This document shows positions 15,242 to 23,906 of a stretch of DNA of 64,000 nt, in pieces. The notes beneath the pieces were generated by a model. That model saw nothing but the letters and a program-made list of their open reading frames with translations, searched no databases and was not told the DNA's origin. Source of the stretch: Phaeobacter piscinae (GTDB lineage Bacteria > Pseudomonadota > Alphaproteobacteria > Rhodobacterales > Rhodobacteraceae); contig NZ_CP010681.1 of NCBI RefSeq assembly GCF_002407245.1, positions 806,001 through 870,000 of the forward strand. Reading direction: 5' to 3'. A program made the position numbers and the translations under genes. Within the stretch, counting starts at the first letter, position 1. Every line of letters starts with the position of its first letter.

Positions 15242-16153
15242 ATGAACAGACGTCAAGTGTTGAAGAGCGGCGCGGCCCTGACCCTGAGCGGCGGCTTGCC
15301 CGCTGTGGCGCGGGCGGCGCAGCCGGATGTGTCGCTGCGCTGGTTGGGCGGGGCCATGCTGGAGATTGAGGCTGCGGGGCTTCGGGTGCTGACAGATCCC
15401 TGTCTGGGCGAGGGGCCTGAGGCTTTTGTCATGGGGGATCCGAATGAGATGTTCGATCTCGCGCGCGGGCCGAACGTCAAACCACACGCGAGGCTCACCC
15501 CGTTTCCGGGGCTGCGCCACGACCGCTATGATCTGGTGCTGCTAAGCCACGCCCATGAGGATCATTTCGATCAGGCGGCGCAAGCCTGGCTGGACCCGCA
15601 GCTGCCGATGCTGGTGCCCGAGCATGACCTTGCAGCGGTGCGGCAGAAGGGGTTTGCCGCCAGCGCGCTGGCCCATGGCGAGACGCGGCGGATCGAAGGA
15701 CCTGAGGGGGTGCTGCGGATCACGGCCATGCCTGCGGTCCATTCAGAAAACCCGGAGGTGGCGCGGTTGCTGGGGCTCGGCAACGGCTATCTGATCGAGG
15801 TGGAGACGGGCTTGGGCGTGACGCGGATCTATTGGGCAGGGGACAGTTTTCTGGTGCCGCCGGTCTGGCAGGCTCTGCGCGCGGCGCAGGTTGCGGGGGC
15901 GGGTCTGCTTGATGTCTTTATCCCGCATCTGGGCGCGGTTGGCGGGGCGGGCGCGCTAGGGCAGATCTCCATGGATGGGGCGCAGGCGGCAGATTTTGCG
16001 CAGCGGCTGGCGCCAAAGGCGGTTCTGCCGATCCATCATTCGACCTATGCGCTCTACCGGGAAGGGCCGGAGGTGATGCGGCAGCACCATGCGGAGCTGG
16101 CCCCGCACTGGCAGCTGCGGATGCCGCGGGAGGGGGCGCCGATCCAGCTTTGA
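15242..16153 (+). CDS. Exported MBL-fold metallo-hydrolase
   Basis: The 303-residue protein begins MNRRQVLKSGAALTLSGG, a twin-arginine-like signal, followed by a beta-lactamase-fold domain of the UlaG/YcbL type. The metal motif HxHxDH is seen as SHAHEDHFD near residues 101-109, with later ligands in AVHSENP, WAGDSF and IHHSTY. It is probably a periplasmic hydrolase with a dinuclear metal site; the substrate is unknown. It is divergent from the LysR gene and ends before the metG terminator. Confidence 0.85.
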   Translation: MNRRQVLKSGAALTLSGGLPAVARAAQPDVSLRWLGGAMLEIEAAGLRVLTDPCLGEGPEAFVMGDPNEMFDLARGPNVKPHARLTPFPGLRHDRYDLVLLSHAHEDHFDQAAQAWLDPQLPMLVPEHDLAAVRQKGFAASALAHGETRRIEGPEGVLRITAMPAVHSENPEVARLLGLGNGYLIEVETGLGVTRIYWAGDSFLVPPVWQALRAAQVAGAGLLDVFIPHLGAVGGAGALGQISMDGAQAADFAQRLAPKAVLPIHHSTYALYREGPEVMRQHHAELAPHWQLRMPREGAPIQL

Positions 16154-16155
16154 AC

Positions 16156-16187
16156 GCAAAAAAGGCCGCTCCCGGTGGAGCGGCCTT
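16156..16187 (-). terminator. Rho-independent terminator of metG
   Basis: GGCCGCTCC (16164-16172) and GGAGCGGCC (16177-16185) form a perfect stem with a CGGT loop. On the minus strand it is followed by a run of six T (16163-16158), so it terminates metG; it may also act on the convergent MBL gene. Confidence 0.85.
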
Positions 16188-16215
16188 GGTCATTGTCAGA
16201 GGGCGGGCCCTGAAA

Positions 16216-17934
16216 TCAGTCGCGGGTGCCGGAGAAGCGTTCCTGCCATTCCTCGCGCTGCTCGTCGGTGATTTTGGCAAAGAGCACCTCCGGCACGGTG
16301 AAGGCGTGACCTGCGGGCAGCGCGGAGAGGGCGGCGGCCACATCGTCGGGCCAGCTGCGATCCTCGGTCTGGAGGGCGGCCAGCAGACGCTCGGTCGCAT
16401 CGGGGATGAACGGGGCCGACAGCACCGCGTAGAGACGGATCAGGTTGAGGCCAAGGCGCACCTGAGCGGCGGCCTGATCGGGGTCGGTTTTAAAGACGGA
16501 CCAGGGCGCCACGGATTGCAGGTATTCATTGCCCGCAACCCAGATCGCCCGCAGCTCCTGCGCGGATTTGCGCACGTCCATGGCGGCCATATGGCCCTCA
16601 TAGGCGGTGACGCGGGTGCTGATCTCATCAATCAGGGCCTGTTCGGCCTCGCCGTAGTCATTGCCCGCTGGGACTTCCTCGCCGTATTTGGAGCGGCAGA
16701 ATTTGGTGATGCGGCTGACGAAATTGCCCAGCACGTCCGCCAGATCCTTGTTCACAGATTGCTGGAAGTTCTCCCAGGTGAATTCGGAATCGCTGCTTTC
16801 CGGGGCGTGGGATAGCAGCCACCAGCGCCAGTAATCAGCGGGCAGGATTTCCAGCGCCTGATCCATGAACACGCCGCGCCCCTGCGAGGTGGAGAACTGG
16901 CCGCCATCGTAGTTCAGGTAGTTGAAGGATTTCAGGTGGTCGACCATCTTCCACGGCTCGCCGGAACCAAGGATGGTGGCCGGGAACGACAAGGTGTGGA
17001 AGGGGACGTTGTCCTTGCCCATGAACTGGACGTATTTCACATCATCGGCGCCCTTATCTGTGCGCCACCAGCGCTGCCAGTCGGCGTCGGATTTGCCGTT
17101 GGCGTCAGCCCATTCGCGGGAGGCGGCAATATATTCGATGGGGGCGTCGAACCAGACGTAGAACACCTTGCCCTCCATACCGGGCCAGTCCTGATCGCCC
17201 TTTTTGACCGGTACACCCCAGTCGAGATCACGGGTGATGCCCCGGTCCTGAAGCCCATCGCCATCATGCAGCCATTTCTTGGCGATGGAGGTGGTCAGCA
17301 CCGGCCAGTCGGATTTGCTGTCGATCCAGGCGTCCAGCTGATCCTTCAATTGCGACTGGCACAGATACAGGTGTTTGGTCTCGCGCACTTCCAGATCGGT
17401 GGAGCCGGAAATCGCGGAGCGCGGATCGATCAGATCGGTGGGGTCCAGCTGCTTGGTGCATTCCTCGCACTGGTCGCCGCGGGCGCGTTCATAGCCGCAG
17501 TTGGGGCAGGTGCCCTCAATGTAGCGGTCGGGCAGGAAGCGGCCATCGGCGTGGGAGTAGACCTGTTTTTCGGTGACTTCGCGGATCAGCCCCTGCTCGG
17601 CCAGCTTGCCTGCGAAATGCTGGGTCAGCGCGTGGTTCTGCGGGCTGGAGGAGCGCCCGAAATGGTCAAAGCTGAGGCCGAACCCTTTGGCGATGCCGGC
17701 CTGCACCTCATGCATTTCGGCGCAATAGTCAGCCACCGGCTTGCCTGCCTTGGCGGCGGCCAGCTCGGCGGGGGTGCCATGTTCGTCGGTGGCGCAGAGG
17801 AACATCACCTCATGGCCGCGTGCGCGCTGGTAGCGAGCATAGAGATCTGCGGGCAGCTGGCTGCCGACCAGATTGCCCAGATGCTTGATCCCGTTGATAT
17901 AGGGGATCGCCGAGGTAATGAGAAAGCGCGCCAT
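16216..17934 (-). CDS. metG: Methionine--tRNA ligase
   Basis: The 572-residue cytoplasmic enzyme charges tRNA-Met. The Rossmann catalytic core has the HIGH-like motif KHLGN near residues 17-21, a zinc knuckle with [17 protein letters not shown], and a KMSKS-equivalent FSTSQGRG, as in other alphaproteobacterial class I MetG proteins. The anticodon-binding helical domain occupies about 400-560. No C-terminal tRNA-binding extension is present. The ATG at 17934 gives the canonical start [20 protein letters not shown]; an ATG at 17943 would add three residues. Confidence 0.96.
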   Translation of the reverse strand: MARFLITSAIPYINGIKHLGNLVGSQLPADLYARYQRARGHEVMFLCATDEHGTPAELAAAKAGKPVADYCAEMHEVQAGIAKGFGLSFDHFGRSSSPQNHALTQHFAGKLAEQGLIREVTEKQVYSHADGRFLPDRYIEGTCPNCGYERARGDQCEECTKQLDPTDLIDPRSAISGSTDLEVRETKHLYLCQSQLKDQLDAWIDSKSDWPVLTTSIAKKWLHDGDGLQDRGITRDLDWGVPVKKGDQDWPGMEGKVFYVWFDAPIEYIAASREWADANGKSDADWQRWWRTDKGADDVKYVQFMGKDNVPFHTLSFPATILGSGEPWKMVDHLKSFNYLNYDGGQFSTSQGRGVFMDQALEILPADYWRWWLLSHAPESSDSEFTWENFQQSVNKDLADVLGNFVSRITKFCRSKYGEEVPAGNDYGEAEQALIDEISTRVTAYEGHMAAMDVRKSAQELRAIWVAGNEYLQSVAPWSVFKTDPDQAAAQVRLGLNLIRLYAVLSAPFIPDATERLLAALQTEDRSWPDDVAAALSALPAGHAFTVPEVLFAKITDEQREEWQERFSGTRD

Positions 17935-18048
17935 ATCATCCATCCAACTAAAGCTTTGCTGGCCCGTCTAGCGCATGGCGCTGCCGCCGAAAACCCCGCT
18001 GTGGGACTTGTGGCTAATTTCCCCGCCCTGAAGGGGGGCGCAGACCGT

Positions 18049-19272
18049 CTAGCGCCGCTCTCGGGAGCGTTTGAGCAGGCGGCCGATGGTGAAGGAGGTG
18101 CGCGGCGCATAGACGTAGCGGGTGCGATCCTCCGGCGCGGGGCGGGCGCGCATCCGCGCGAGGCCAAAGACGATCAGCCCGAGATGGCCCACCGCAACAA
18201 AGGCAAAGAGCGCGCCGGGGCCGTAGTTTTCGATCAGGGCCGAGGAGATCAGCGGCGAGGCGATGGCGCCAAGGGCGTAGAAGAACATCAGCGCGGCGGC
18301 CAGTTCAATCCGCTGCTGCGAGGTGGCAAAATCATTGGCGTGGGCAGCAGAGACCGAGAAGATCGGCATGGTGGTGAAGCCGAAGAAGGCGGCAGAGGCC
18401 ATCACTGCGAGAGTGCCCATGCCGCTGGCAGCCATGGTGACGCCGCAGGACAGGATCGCCACCACGGACAGCCAGATCAGCACCCAGCGACGGTCGTATT
18501 TATCCGCCAACCAACCCAGCGGGTACTGCGCCAGCGCGCCGCCAAGCACGAAGGTGGCAAGGAAGAAGGCGATCTGCCCAACCTCCAGCCCGACCTCTTG
18601 CCCGTAGATCGGACCAACCATGCGGAAGGACGCGGAACTGAGCGCGGCGACGATCACACCGGCAACCGCCAGGGGTGAGCAGGCCCAGGCGAGTTTTGGG
18701 CGCAGCCTAGGCGCATCGGGGATGTCGGGCTGGCTGACCTTGGTCATGGTGAGCGGCAAGAGCGCCGCGCAGCAGAGGATCGCCAGCAGGTTATAGGACA
18801 CATAGGCGGCAGGCGGCAGCACTGCGATCAGCAGCTGCGCCACCAGCGAGGCGGAGAGGTCCACGATCCGATATGACCCCATGGCCCGACCACGGGTTTC
18901 ATTGGTGACCTTGGCGTTGAGCCAGGATTCGATCACCGTATAGCAGCCTGCCACACAGAGGCCGGAGGCGATCCGCATTGCGGCCCAGGCCAGCGGATCC
19001 TCTGTCAGCGTGTGGCCGATCAGCCCCATCGCGCCAAGGGCGGTACAGACGGCAAAGGCCCGGCTGTGGCCGACATTGCCCATCAGGCGCGGCACCCACC
19101 AGCAGCCGATGAAAAACCCCAGGAAATGCGCCGAACCGAGAAAGCCGATCTGTTCCTTGTCAAATCCCAGTGTCAGACCGGAGAGCGCATCCAAGGGACC
19201 CACGCCGCCGGTCGACAGCTGCAATAGGATCACAGAGAGAAACAGCGCCGCAAAGGAAATCATCATCCGCAT
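18049..19272 (-). CDS. Major facilitator superfamily transporter
   Basis: The 407-residue inner-membrane protein has about 12 hydrophobic helices. The loop between helices 2 and 3 and the repeat GWLADKYDRRWVLIW match MFS motif A, and YTVIESWLNA is shared with YcaD-like transporters. The substrate cannot be predicted. It is transcribed alone, 114 bases upstream of metG and downstream of the rhodanese gene on the same strand. Confidence 0.88.
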   Translation of the reverse strand: MRMMISFAALFLSVILLQLSTGGVGPLDALSGLTLGFDKEQIGFLGSAHFLGFFIGCWWVPRLMGNVGHSRAFAVCTALGAMGLIGHTLTEDPLAWAAMRIASGLCVAGCYTVIESWLNAKVTNETRGRAMGSYRIVDLSASLVAQLLIAVLPPAAYVSYNLLAILCCAALLPLTMTKVSQPDIPDAPRLRPKLAWACSPLAVAGVIVAALSSASFRMVGPIYGQEVGLEVGQIAFFLATFVLGGALAQYPLGWLADKYDRRWVLIWLSVVAILSCGVTMAASGMGTLAVMASAAFFGFTTMPIFSVSAAHANDFATSQQRIELAAALMFFYALGAIASPLISSALIENYGPGALFAFVAVGHLGLIVFGLARMRARPAPEDRTRYVYAPRTSFTIGRLLKRSRERR

Positions 19273-19416
19273 AATGGCCAGTCATGACCGCTGCGAGGTC
19301 AGATTGCACGGGTGTTTCCGACATTTTCCCGATTGGCGTGTCGTATTGTGTCTGGTTTATGCCCGGCGCGGCAGATTTGCCGCGCCGCCAGCCATGGATC
19401 GGGATGTAGGGGCGGC

Positions 19417-19818
19417 TCAGTCGTCGCGCTGCGCGATCTCACCGCCCGCTTTGCTCCAGGCGGTAAACCCGCCCTCAAGATGCATCACCGGGGTTAGGCC
19501 CATTTCCATTGCGGCCTTGGCGGCCAGCGCAGAACGCCAAGCGCTGGCGCAGTAGAACACATAGGTTTTGTCCTGATTGAACACTGGCTTGTGATAGGGG
19601 CTGTCGGGGTCGATCCAGAATTCCAGCATTCCGCGCGGGCAGGAAAATGCGCCAGGAATCATGCCGCTGGCTTGCAGTTCGCGGATATCGCGCAGGTCGA
19701 TGAAGACATAGGCGTCATCGGACACCGCAGATTTTGCCGTGTCGATGGACATGGTGTCGACGATGGCATTGGCCTCCTCAAGGAGGGTTTTGACGCCTTT
19801 GGTGATGGTCTGGGGCAT
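19417..19818 (-). CDS. Rhodanese-like domain protein
   Basis: The 133-residue protein is a single rhodanese domain with the active-site cysteine in the loop FYCASAWRSALAA (about 95-107). Such proteins carry or transfer sulfane sulfur. No signal peptide is visible. The loop has the length of sulfurtransferases rather than Cdc25-type phosphatases. It is 144 bases upstream of the MFS gene on the same strand; joint function is not evident. Confidence 0.85.
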   Translation of the reverse strand: MPQTITKGVKTLLEEANAIVDTMSIDTAKSAVSDDAYVFIDLRDIRELQASGMIPGAFSCPRGMLEFWIDPDSPYHKPVFNQDKTYVFYCASAWRSALAAKAAMEMGLTPVMHLEGGFTAWSKAGGEIAQRDD

Positions 19819-20025
19819 GTTGGGATCCTGTGCTTATTGGCTGGGGTGGTCCGGTTCCTGCGGCAGGCTGGGGCAGGGCGCAGCGCTTGGCAAGGGGGCA
19901 GAGGCGCGCAGGTGAAGCTGGCCCGTGGCGGGGCGATCCGGTTGCATCACGCCGGGCCTGCGCTAGTGTTTGCGCTGACAGGGGCCATTGGTGCCCTCCG
20001 CAGCTGCAACAACAGGATCCCGATC

Positions 20026-21069
20026 ATGAAGATGAACCCGCTTGGCCGCACCGGCATGGAGGTGTCGCAGATCTGTCTTGGCACCATGACCTTTGGCACC
20101 CAGACGGGGGAGGCGGATGCCCATGCGCAGATTGATGCGGCTTTGGCAGCAGGGGTGAATATCCTCGATACGGCGGAAATGTACCCGGTGAACCCGATCA
20201 GCGCCGAGACCATCGGTGACAGTGAGGCGATCATCGGCAATTGGAACGCACGTACCGGGCGGCGGGGGGAGTATATCCTTGCCACCAAACACTCCGGTGA
20301 AGGGCTGCAGGCGGTGCGGGAGGGCGCGCCGATCACGGCGGAGACCATTCCCGCCACGATCGAAGGATCCTTGCGACGTCTGAAGACCGATTACATCGAC
20401 CTTTATCAGTTTCATTGGCCAAACCGGGGCAGCTATATGTTCCGCAAGAACTGGCAGTATGATCCGGGCGGCGATGACCGGGGCGAGGTGCTTGACAATA
20501 TGGCGGGCTGTCTTGAGGCGCTGAAGGCGCAGGTGGATAAGGGCAATATCCGAGCCTTTGGCCTGTCAAACGAAAGCGCCTGGGGTACGGCGCAGTGGTT
20601 GCGGCTGGCGGAGGAGACCGGCGGGCCACGGGTGGCATCAATCCAGAACGAATATTCCCTGTTGTGCAGGCTGTACGATACCGATCTGGCGGAGCTGAGC
20701 CTTTATGAGGACGTCGGCTTGCTGGCGTTTTCGCCACTGGCAACGGGGTTGCTGACGGGGAAATATCAGGACGGTGCGGTGCCGGAGGCCTCGCGCAAGA
20801 CGCTGAACCCGGAGCTGGGCGGGCGTGACACGGACCGGGTTTATCCGGCGGTGGCGGCCTATCTGGAGATCGCCAAGCGTCACGGGTTGGATCCGGTGCA
20901 TATGGCGCTGGCCTGGTGCCACACGCGGCCGTTCATGGCCTCGGCCATTTTTGGGGCGACCACGTTGGCGCAGTTGCAGCATGTGCTGGCGGGGGCGGAT
21001 CTGACCCTGTCGCAGGAGGTGCTGGAGGAGATTGACGCGGCCCATCGTGCGCATCCCATGCCCTATTGA
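20026..21069 (+). CDS. Aldo/keto reductase (Tas-like)
   Basis: The 347-residue NADPH-dependent TIM-barrel enzyme has the full AKR tetrad: D48 and Y53 in NILDTAEMY, K88 in LATKH and H130 in YQFHWPN. The length and the insertion with MFRKNWQYDPGG match the Tas-type branch. The start at 20026 is chosen, with ATG 20032 as alternative. The physiological carbonyl substrate is unknown. It is monocistronic, with a weak hairpin (21103-21128) after the stop. Confidence 0.88.
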   Translation: MKMNPLGRTGMEVSQICLGTMTFGTQTGEADAHAQIDAALAAGVNILDTAEMYPVNPISAETIGDSEAIIGNWNARTGRRGEYILATKHSGEGLQAVREGAPITAETIPATIEGSLRRLKTDYIDLYQFHWPNRGSYMFRKNWQYDPGGDDRGEVLDNMAGCLEALKAQVDKGNIRAFGLSNESAWGTAQWLRLAEETGGPRVASIQNEYSLLCRLYDTDLAELSLYEDVGLLAFSPLATGLLTGKYQDGAVPEASRKTLNPELGGRDTDRVYPAVAAYLEIAKRHGLDPVHMALAWCHTRPFMASAIFGATTLAQLQHVLAGADLTLSQEVLEEIDAAHRAHPMPY

Positions 21070-21102
21070 TTGCGGCGGGGATGGCCTGACTTTGAATGCA
21101 AG

Positions 21103-21128
21103 ACGGGCGACCCAGAAGGGCCGCCCGT
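21103..21128. terminator. Weak hairpin between convergent genes
   Basis: ACGGGCG (21103-21109) and CGCCCGT (21122-21128) are complementary and separate the aldo/keto reductase from the convergent GlxA-type regulator gene. There is no T-run. Confidence 0.4.
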
Positions 21129-21155
21129 TGGCATAGAGTATTATCCCACCCTCAC

Positions 21156-22250
21156 TCAATAAGAGCCGGTGGAATGGCGCGGCAGCGGGCCGCTTTGGCG
21201 CAGCGGGCTTTGGCCTTGTGATAGCGGCGCCTGACTGAACAGCGGTTTGCTGGTGGCAAGACGTGTGGGCGCGGCGCTGGTAAGGCTTGCCTGCCGCAAT
21301 TCGCGCGCTGTGGTGCCATGGGCGGTGCGGAAGGCGCGGGCAAAGCTGGACTGGGAATTGAAGCCGGTCGCCAGCGCCACCTCCATGATCGGCAGATCGG
21401 TGTCGGTGACCAGCCTGCGGGCCTCAGCCAGACGCAGTTGCAGGTAATGGTCCTGCGGCGTGGTGTTCAGGCGCAGGCGGAACTGCTGTTGCAGGCTGCG
21501 GGTGCTGGTGCCCAGTTCCTCGGCGATCTCGCGCAGCGGTTTGGGATCATCCAGCGCGGCCTCCATCAGGGCGTTGGCCCGTGCGGTGAGCGACGAATGC
21601 TTGGAGCTGCCAAGGCGGCTTTGCGGGCGCTCGGTGGAGCCGGGGCCATCGTAGAGGAACAGGCCGGCCACGCGGGAGGCAAAGCCCGCGCCATGGCGGC
21701 TGCCGATGATATGCAGCATCATCTCGATCGCGGGTGTCGCCCCGCCGGAGGTCATGCGCCCCTCGGAGAGGGTGAAGCGGTCATTGCGGCACTGCACACC
21801 GGGGAAGCGGCTGGCGAAATTGTCCAGATCTTCCCAATGGGTGGTGGCGGGATGGCCGTCCAGAAGACCGGCCTCAGCCATCAGCCAGGGGCCGCCGTCG
21901 ATGCCGGCAATGGTCGTCCCACCCGCCGCCAGACGGCGCAGGCCGGCCAGCAGGCTGGGGGTGGCATGGCGCGCGAGTTGGAAACCGGCGATCACAATCA
22001 GCAATTCGCAGCTTTGCAGGCGCGCCAGCGGGATGCCCGGCACGCTGAGGCCGCTGGTCAGCATCGCAGGTTCGCTGGTGGCGGTGACATAGTCCCAGTC
22101 GAAGGCGCCACGACCGGCCAGCCGATTGGCTGCGCGCATGGGATCGACAGCCGCGGCGAAGGACAGGGTGTTGCTCTCATCAAGCACCAAAACAGCCGTT
22201 TTTAGCGGCTGATTCTCGGGCTGGAGGATGTTTTTTGCGGATTTCATCAA
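21156..22250 (-). CDS. cdhR: GlxA/CdhR-type AraC-family regulator of carnitine catabolism
   Basis: The 364-residue protein has an N-terminal DJ-1/PfpI-like amidotransferase fold (about 15-190; IDGGPWLMAEAGLLDGHPAT) and a C-terminal AraC HTH (about 220-320; LREIAEELGTSTRSLQQQFR and ATGFNSQSSFARAFR). This is the architecture of GbdR and CdhR, activators of betaine and carnitine catabolism. It is divergent from the BKACE gene of the carnitine cluster, so CdhR is the best match; the symbol rests on that context. The C-terminal 40 residues are low-complexity Ser/Pro/Arg. Confidence 0.8.
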   Translation of the reverse strand: MMKSAKNILQPENQPLKTAVLVLDESNTLSFAAAVDPMRAANRLAGRGAFDWDYVTATSEPAMLTSGLSVPGIPLARLQSCELLIVIAGFQLARHATPSLLAGLRRLAAGGTTIAGIDGGPWLMAEAGLLDGHPATTHWEDLDNFASRFPGVQCRNDRFTLSEGRMTSGGATPAIEMMLHIIGSRHGAGFASRVAGLFLYDGPGSTERPQSRLGSSKHSSLTARANALMEAALDDPKPLREIAEELGTSTRSLQQQFRLRLNTTPQDHYLQLRLAEARRLVTDTDLPIMEVALATGFNSQSSFARAFRTAHGTTARELRQASLTSAAPTRLATSKPLFSQAPLSQGQSPLRQSGPLPRHSTGSY

Positions 22251-22379
22251 GTTCGATTCGCATGTTGACTAGTGGGTGCAACAAGGCTGCGGCACTGTCG
22301 AAAACAACACAAACAGGAATCTGGGGGCAGGCTTGGGGATAACTCGGGCACAACCCTGTACATCGAGGGGAAAACCAAA
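22251..22379. promoter_or_regulatory. Divergent control region of the carnitine genes
   Basis: These 129 bases separate cdhR from the BKACE gene. TTGACT near 22263 reads as a rightward -35-like element. GAGGGG about ten bases before ATG 22380 is the ribosome binding site of the BKACE gene. It must contain the regulator's binding site, but I could not delimit it. Confidence 0.5.
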
Positions 22380-23297
22380 ATGCCTCTGAATATGGCCAAA
22401 AACGTCTTTATCACCTGCGCTGTCACCGGCTCTGGCGGCACCCAGGATCGCAGCCCGCATGTGCCCAGATCGCCCAAGGCGATTGCCGAGAGCGCCATTG
22501 CGGCGGCCAAAGCCGGGGCGGCGATTGTCCATTGCCATGTGCGTGACCCAGAGACCGGCGCGCCCTCGCGCGATCTGGCGCTTTACCGTGAAGTGACCGA
22601 CCGGATCCGCGAGAGCGACACCGATGTTGTGCTGAACCTCACTGCTGGCATGGGCGGTGACATGGTGTTTGGCGATACCGAAAATCCTCTGCCGCTGAAT
22701 GAGGCGGGCACCGATATGATTGGCGCCACGGCCCGAATGGCGCATGTGGCCGAATGCCTGCCGGAGATCTGCACGCTGGATTGCGGCACGATGAACTTTG
22801 CCGAGGCAGACTACGTGATGACAAACACGCCGGGCATGCTGCGGGCGATGGGTCAGATGATGACCGATCTGGGCGTGAAGCCGGAGATCGAAGCCTTTGA
22901 CACCGGCCATCTGTGGTTCGCCAAGGAACTGGTGAAGGAAGGCGTGTTGGCCAGCCCCGCTCTGGTCCAGCTGTGCATGGGGGTGCCTTGGGGCGCGCCC
23001 AATGACCTCAACACCTTCATGGCGATGGTGAACAATGTGCCGAGCGATTGGGATTGGTCCGCGTTCTCGCTGGGGCGTGATCAAATGGCCTATGTTGCGG
23101 CCTCCGTCTTGGCGGGGGGCAACGTGCGGGTTGGGCTTGAGGACAACCTGTGGCTTGGCAAAGGGCAGTTGGCGGAAAACTGGCAACTGGTCGAACGGGC
23201 GGGCACCATCATTGAGAATATGGGGGCCAAGCTGATGGGGCCGGATGAGGTGCGCGCACAGCTGGGGCTGGTCAAACGCGCGCCGGTGGCGAAGTAG
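22380..23297 (+). CDS. cdhC: BKACE-family beta-keto acid cleavage enzyme (dehydrocarnitine cleavage)
   Basis: The 305-residue TIM-barrel protein of the BKACE (formerly DUF849) family has the zinc ligands in AIVHCHVRDPETG and conserved segments NLTAGMGGDM and LDCGTMNF. In carnitine degradation this enzyme condenses 3-dehydrocarnitine with acetyl-CoA to give betainyl-CoA and acetoacetate. The assignment of the substrate follows from the dehydrogenase-thioesterase fusion and CdhR-type regulator nearby. The start is ATG 22380. Confidence 0.88.
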   Translation: MPLNMAKNVFITCAVTGSGGTQDRSPHVPRSPKAIAESAIAAAKAGAAIVHCHVRDPETGAPSRDLALYREVTDRIRESDTDVVLNLTAGMGGDMVFGDTENPLPLNEAGTDMIGATARMAHVAECLPEICTLDCGTMNFAEADYVMTNTPGMLRAMGQMMTDLGVKPEIEAFDTGHLWFAKELVKEGVLASPALVQLCMGVPWGAPNDLNTFMAMVNNVPSDWDWSAFSLGRDQMAYVAASVLAGGNVRVGLEDNLWLGKGQLAENWQLVERAGTIIENMGAKLMGPDEVRAQLGLVKRAPVAK

Positions 23298-23358
23298 TGT
23301 TTGTACCGTGGGCAGGATGCGGATGGCCGCGCGACTGACTATCGCGCGACCCCTGAGG

Positions 23359-23832
23359 TCAGTCTGCGCGGTGAATGCGGCAGAGAAAGCAGTTGTTGCT
23401 GGCGCTGCGCAGATCGACAAAGGCGATGTCATCGCGCGACAGCAGCTCTTCGGCATAGGCCGTGAGTTCGGTGCGCGGTGTCACCGCGCCCGTGCCGTAG
23501 ATGATCCTCTCATCCGAGTCATAGCCGCGCAGGATATACTGAGGGGCGGTGAGGAAGGCGGGCACCTCTGGCGAGGGCGCGGCGGGCGCGCAGAGCGGAT
23601 CGCAGAGATAGATCGGTCCGGTTTCCGTAAAGGGGTTGCGCCCGGCAAAGGGGCGATGCGCCAGCGCCAGAAACGGCTTGCCTGTGGGCACGTGCTGCAA
23701 ACAGTGGCGACAGGGCATGCCGCCCTCTTCGGCGCTGGGATGGCGCTCAACCGGGTCGCCATAGCTATCAAGCCCTGTGCGGTGGATCGCTTCGACTGCC
23801 GCGCTGGGCAATCCGAAAAAATGAAGTTTCAT
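23359..23832 (-). CDS. DUF1203 protein, antisense within the carnitine cluster
   Basis: The 157-residue protein starts MKLHFFGLPSAAVEAIHRTG and contains CRHCLQ and a C-terminal NNCFLCRIHRAD, in keeping with DUF1203. A strong AAAGGAG ribosome binding site precedes ATG 23832; a start at 23925 would run into the divergent gene. Function is unknown. It interrupts the rightward carnitine genes on the opposite strand, so the downstream dehydrogenase gene needs its own promoter in the 74-base gap 23833-23906. Confidence 0.75.
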   Translation of the reverse strand: MKLHFFGLPSAAVEAIHRTGLDSYGDPVERHPSAEEGGMPCRHCLQHVPTGKPFLALAHRPFAGRNPFTETGPIYLCDPLCAPAAPSPEVPAFLTAPQYILRGYDSDERIIYGTGAVTPRTELTAYAEELLSRDDIAFVDLRSASNNCFLCRIHRAD

Positions 23833-23906
23833 GAATGGTCTCCTTTCTCGCGGACTGTGCCTTTGTGCAGCCCGGTAAGGCGACCCGAAACATGCGGGAA
23901 AGCGAT

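Noticed and set aside
16216..17934. MetG lacking the KMSKS motif
   Set aside because: FSTSQGRG is the accepted variant in this subclass, so it is not a defect.
16936..18678. Long plus-strand open frame (580 codons) across metG and the MFS gene
   Set aside because: It is antisense to two well-supported genes, spans their intergenic gap and has Gly/Ala/His-rich noise composition. GC-rich DNA gives such shadows.
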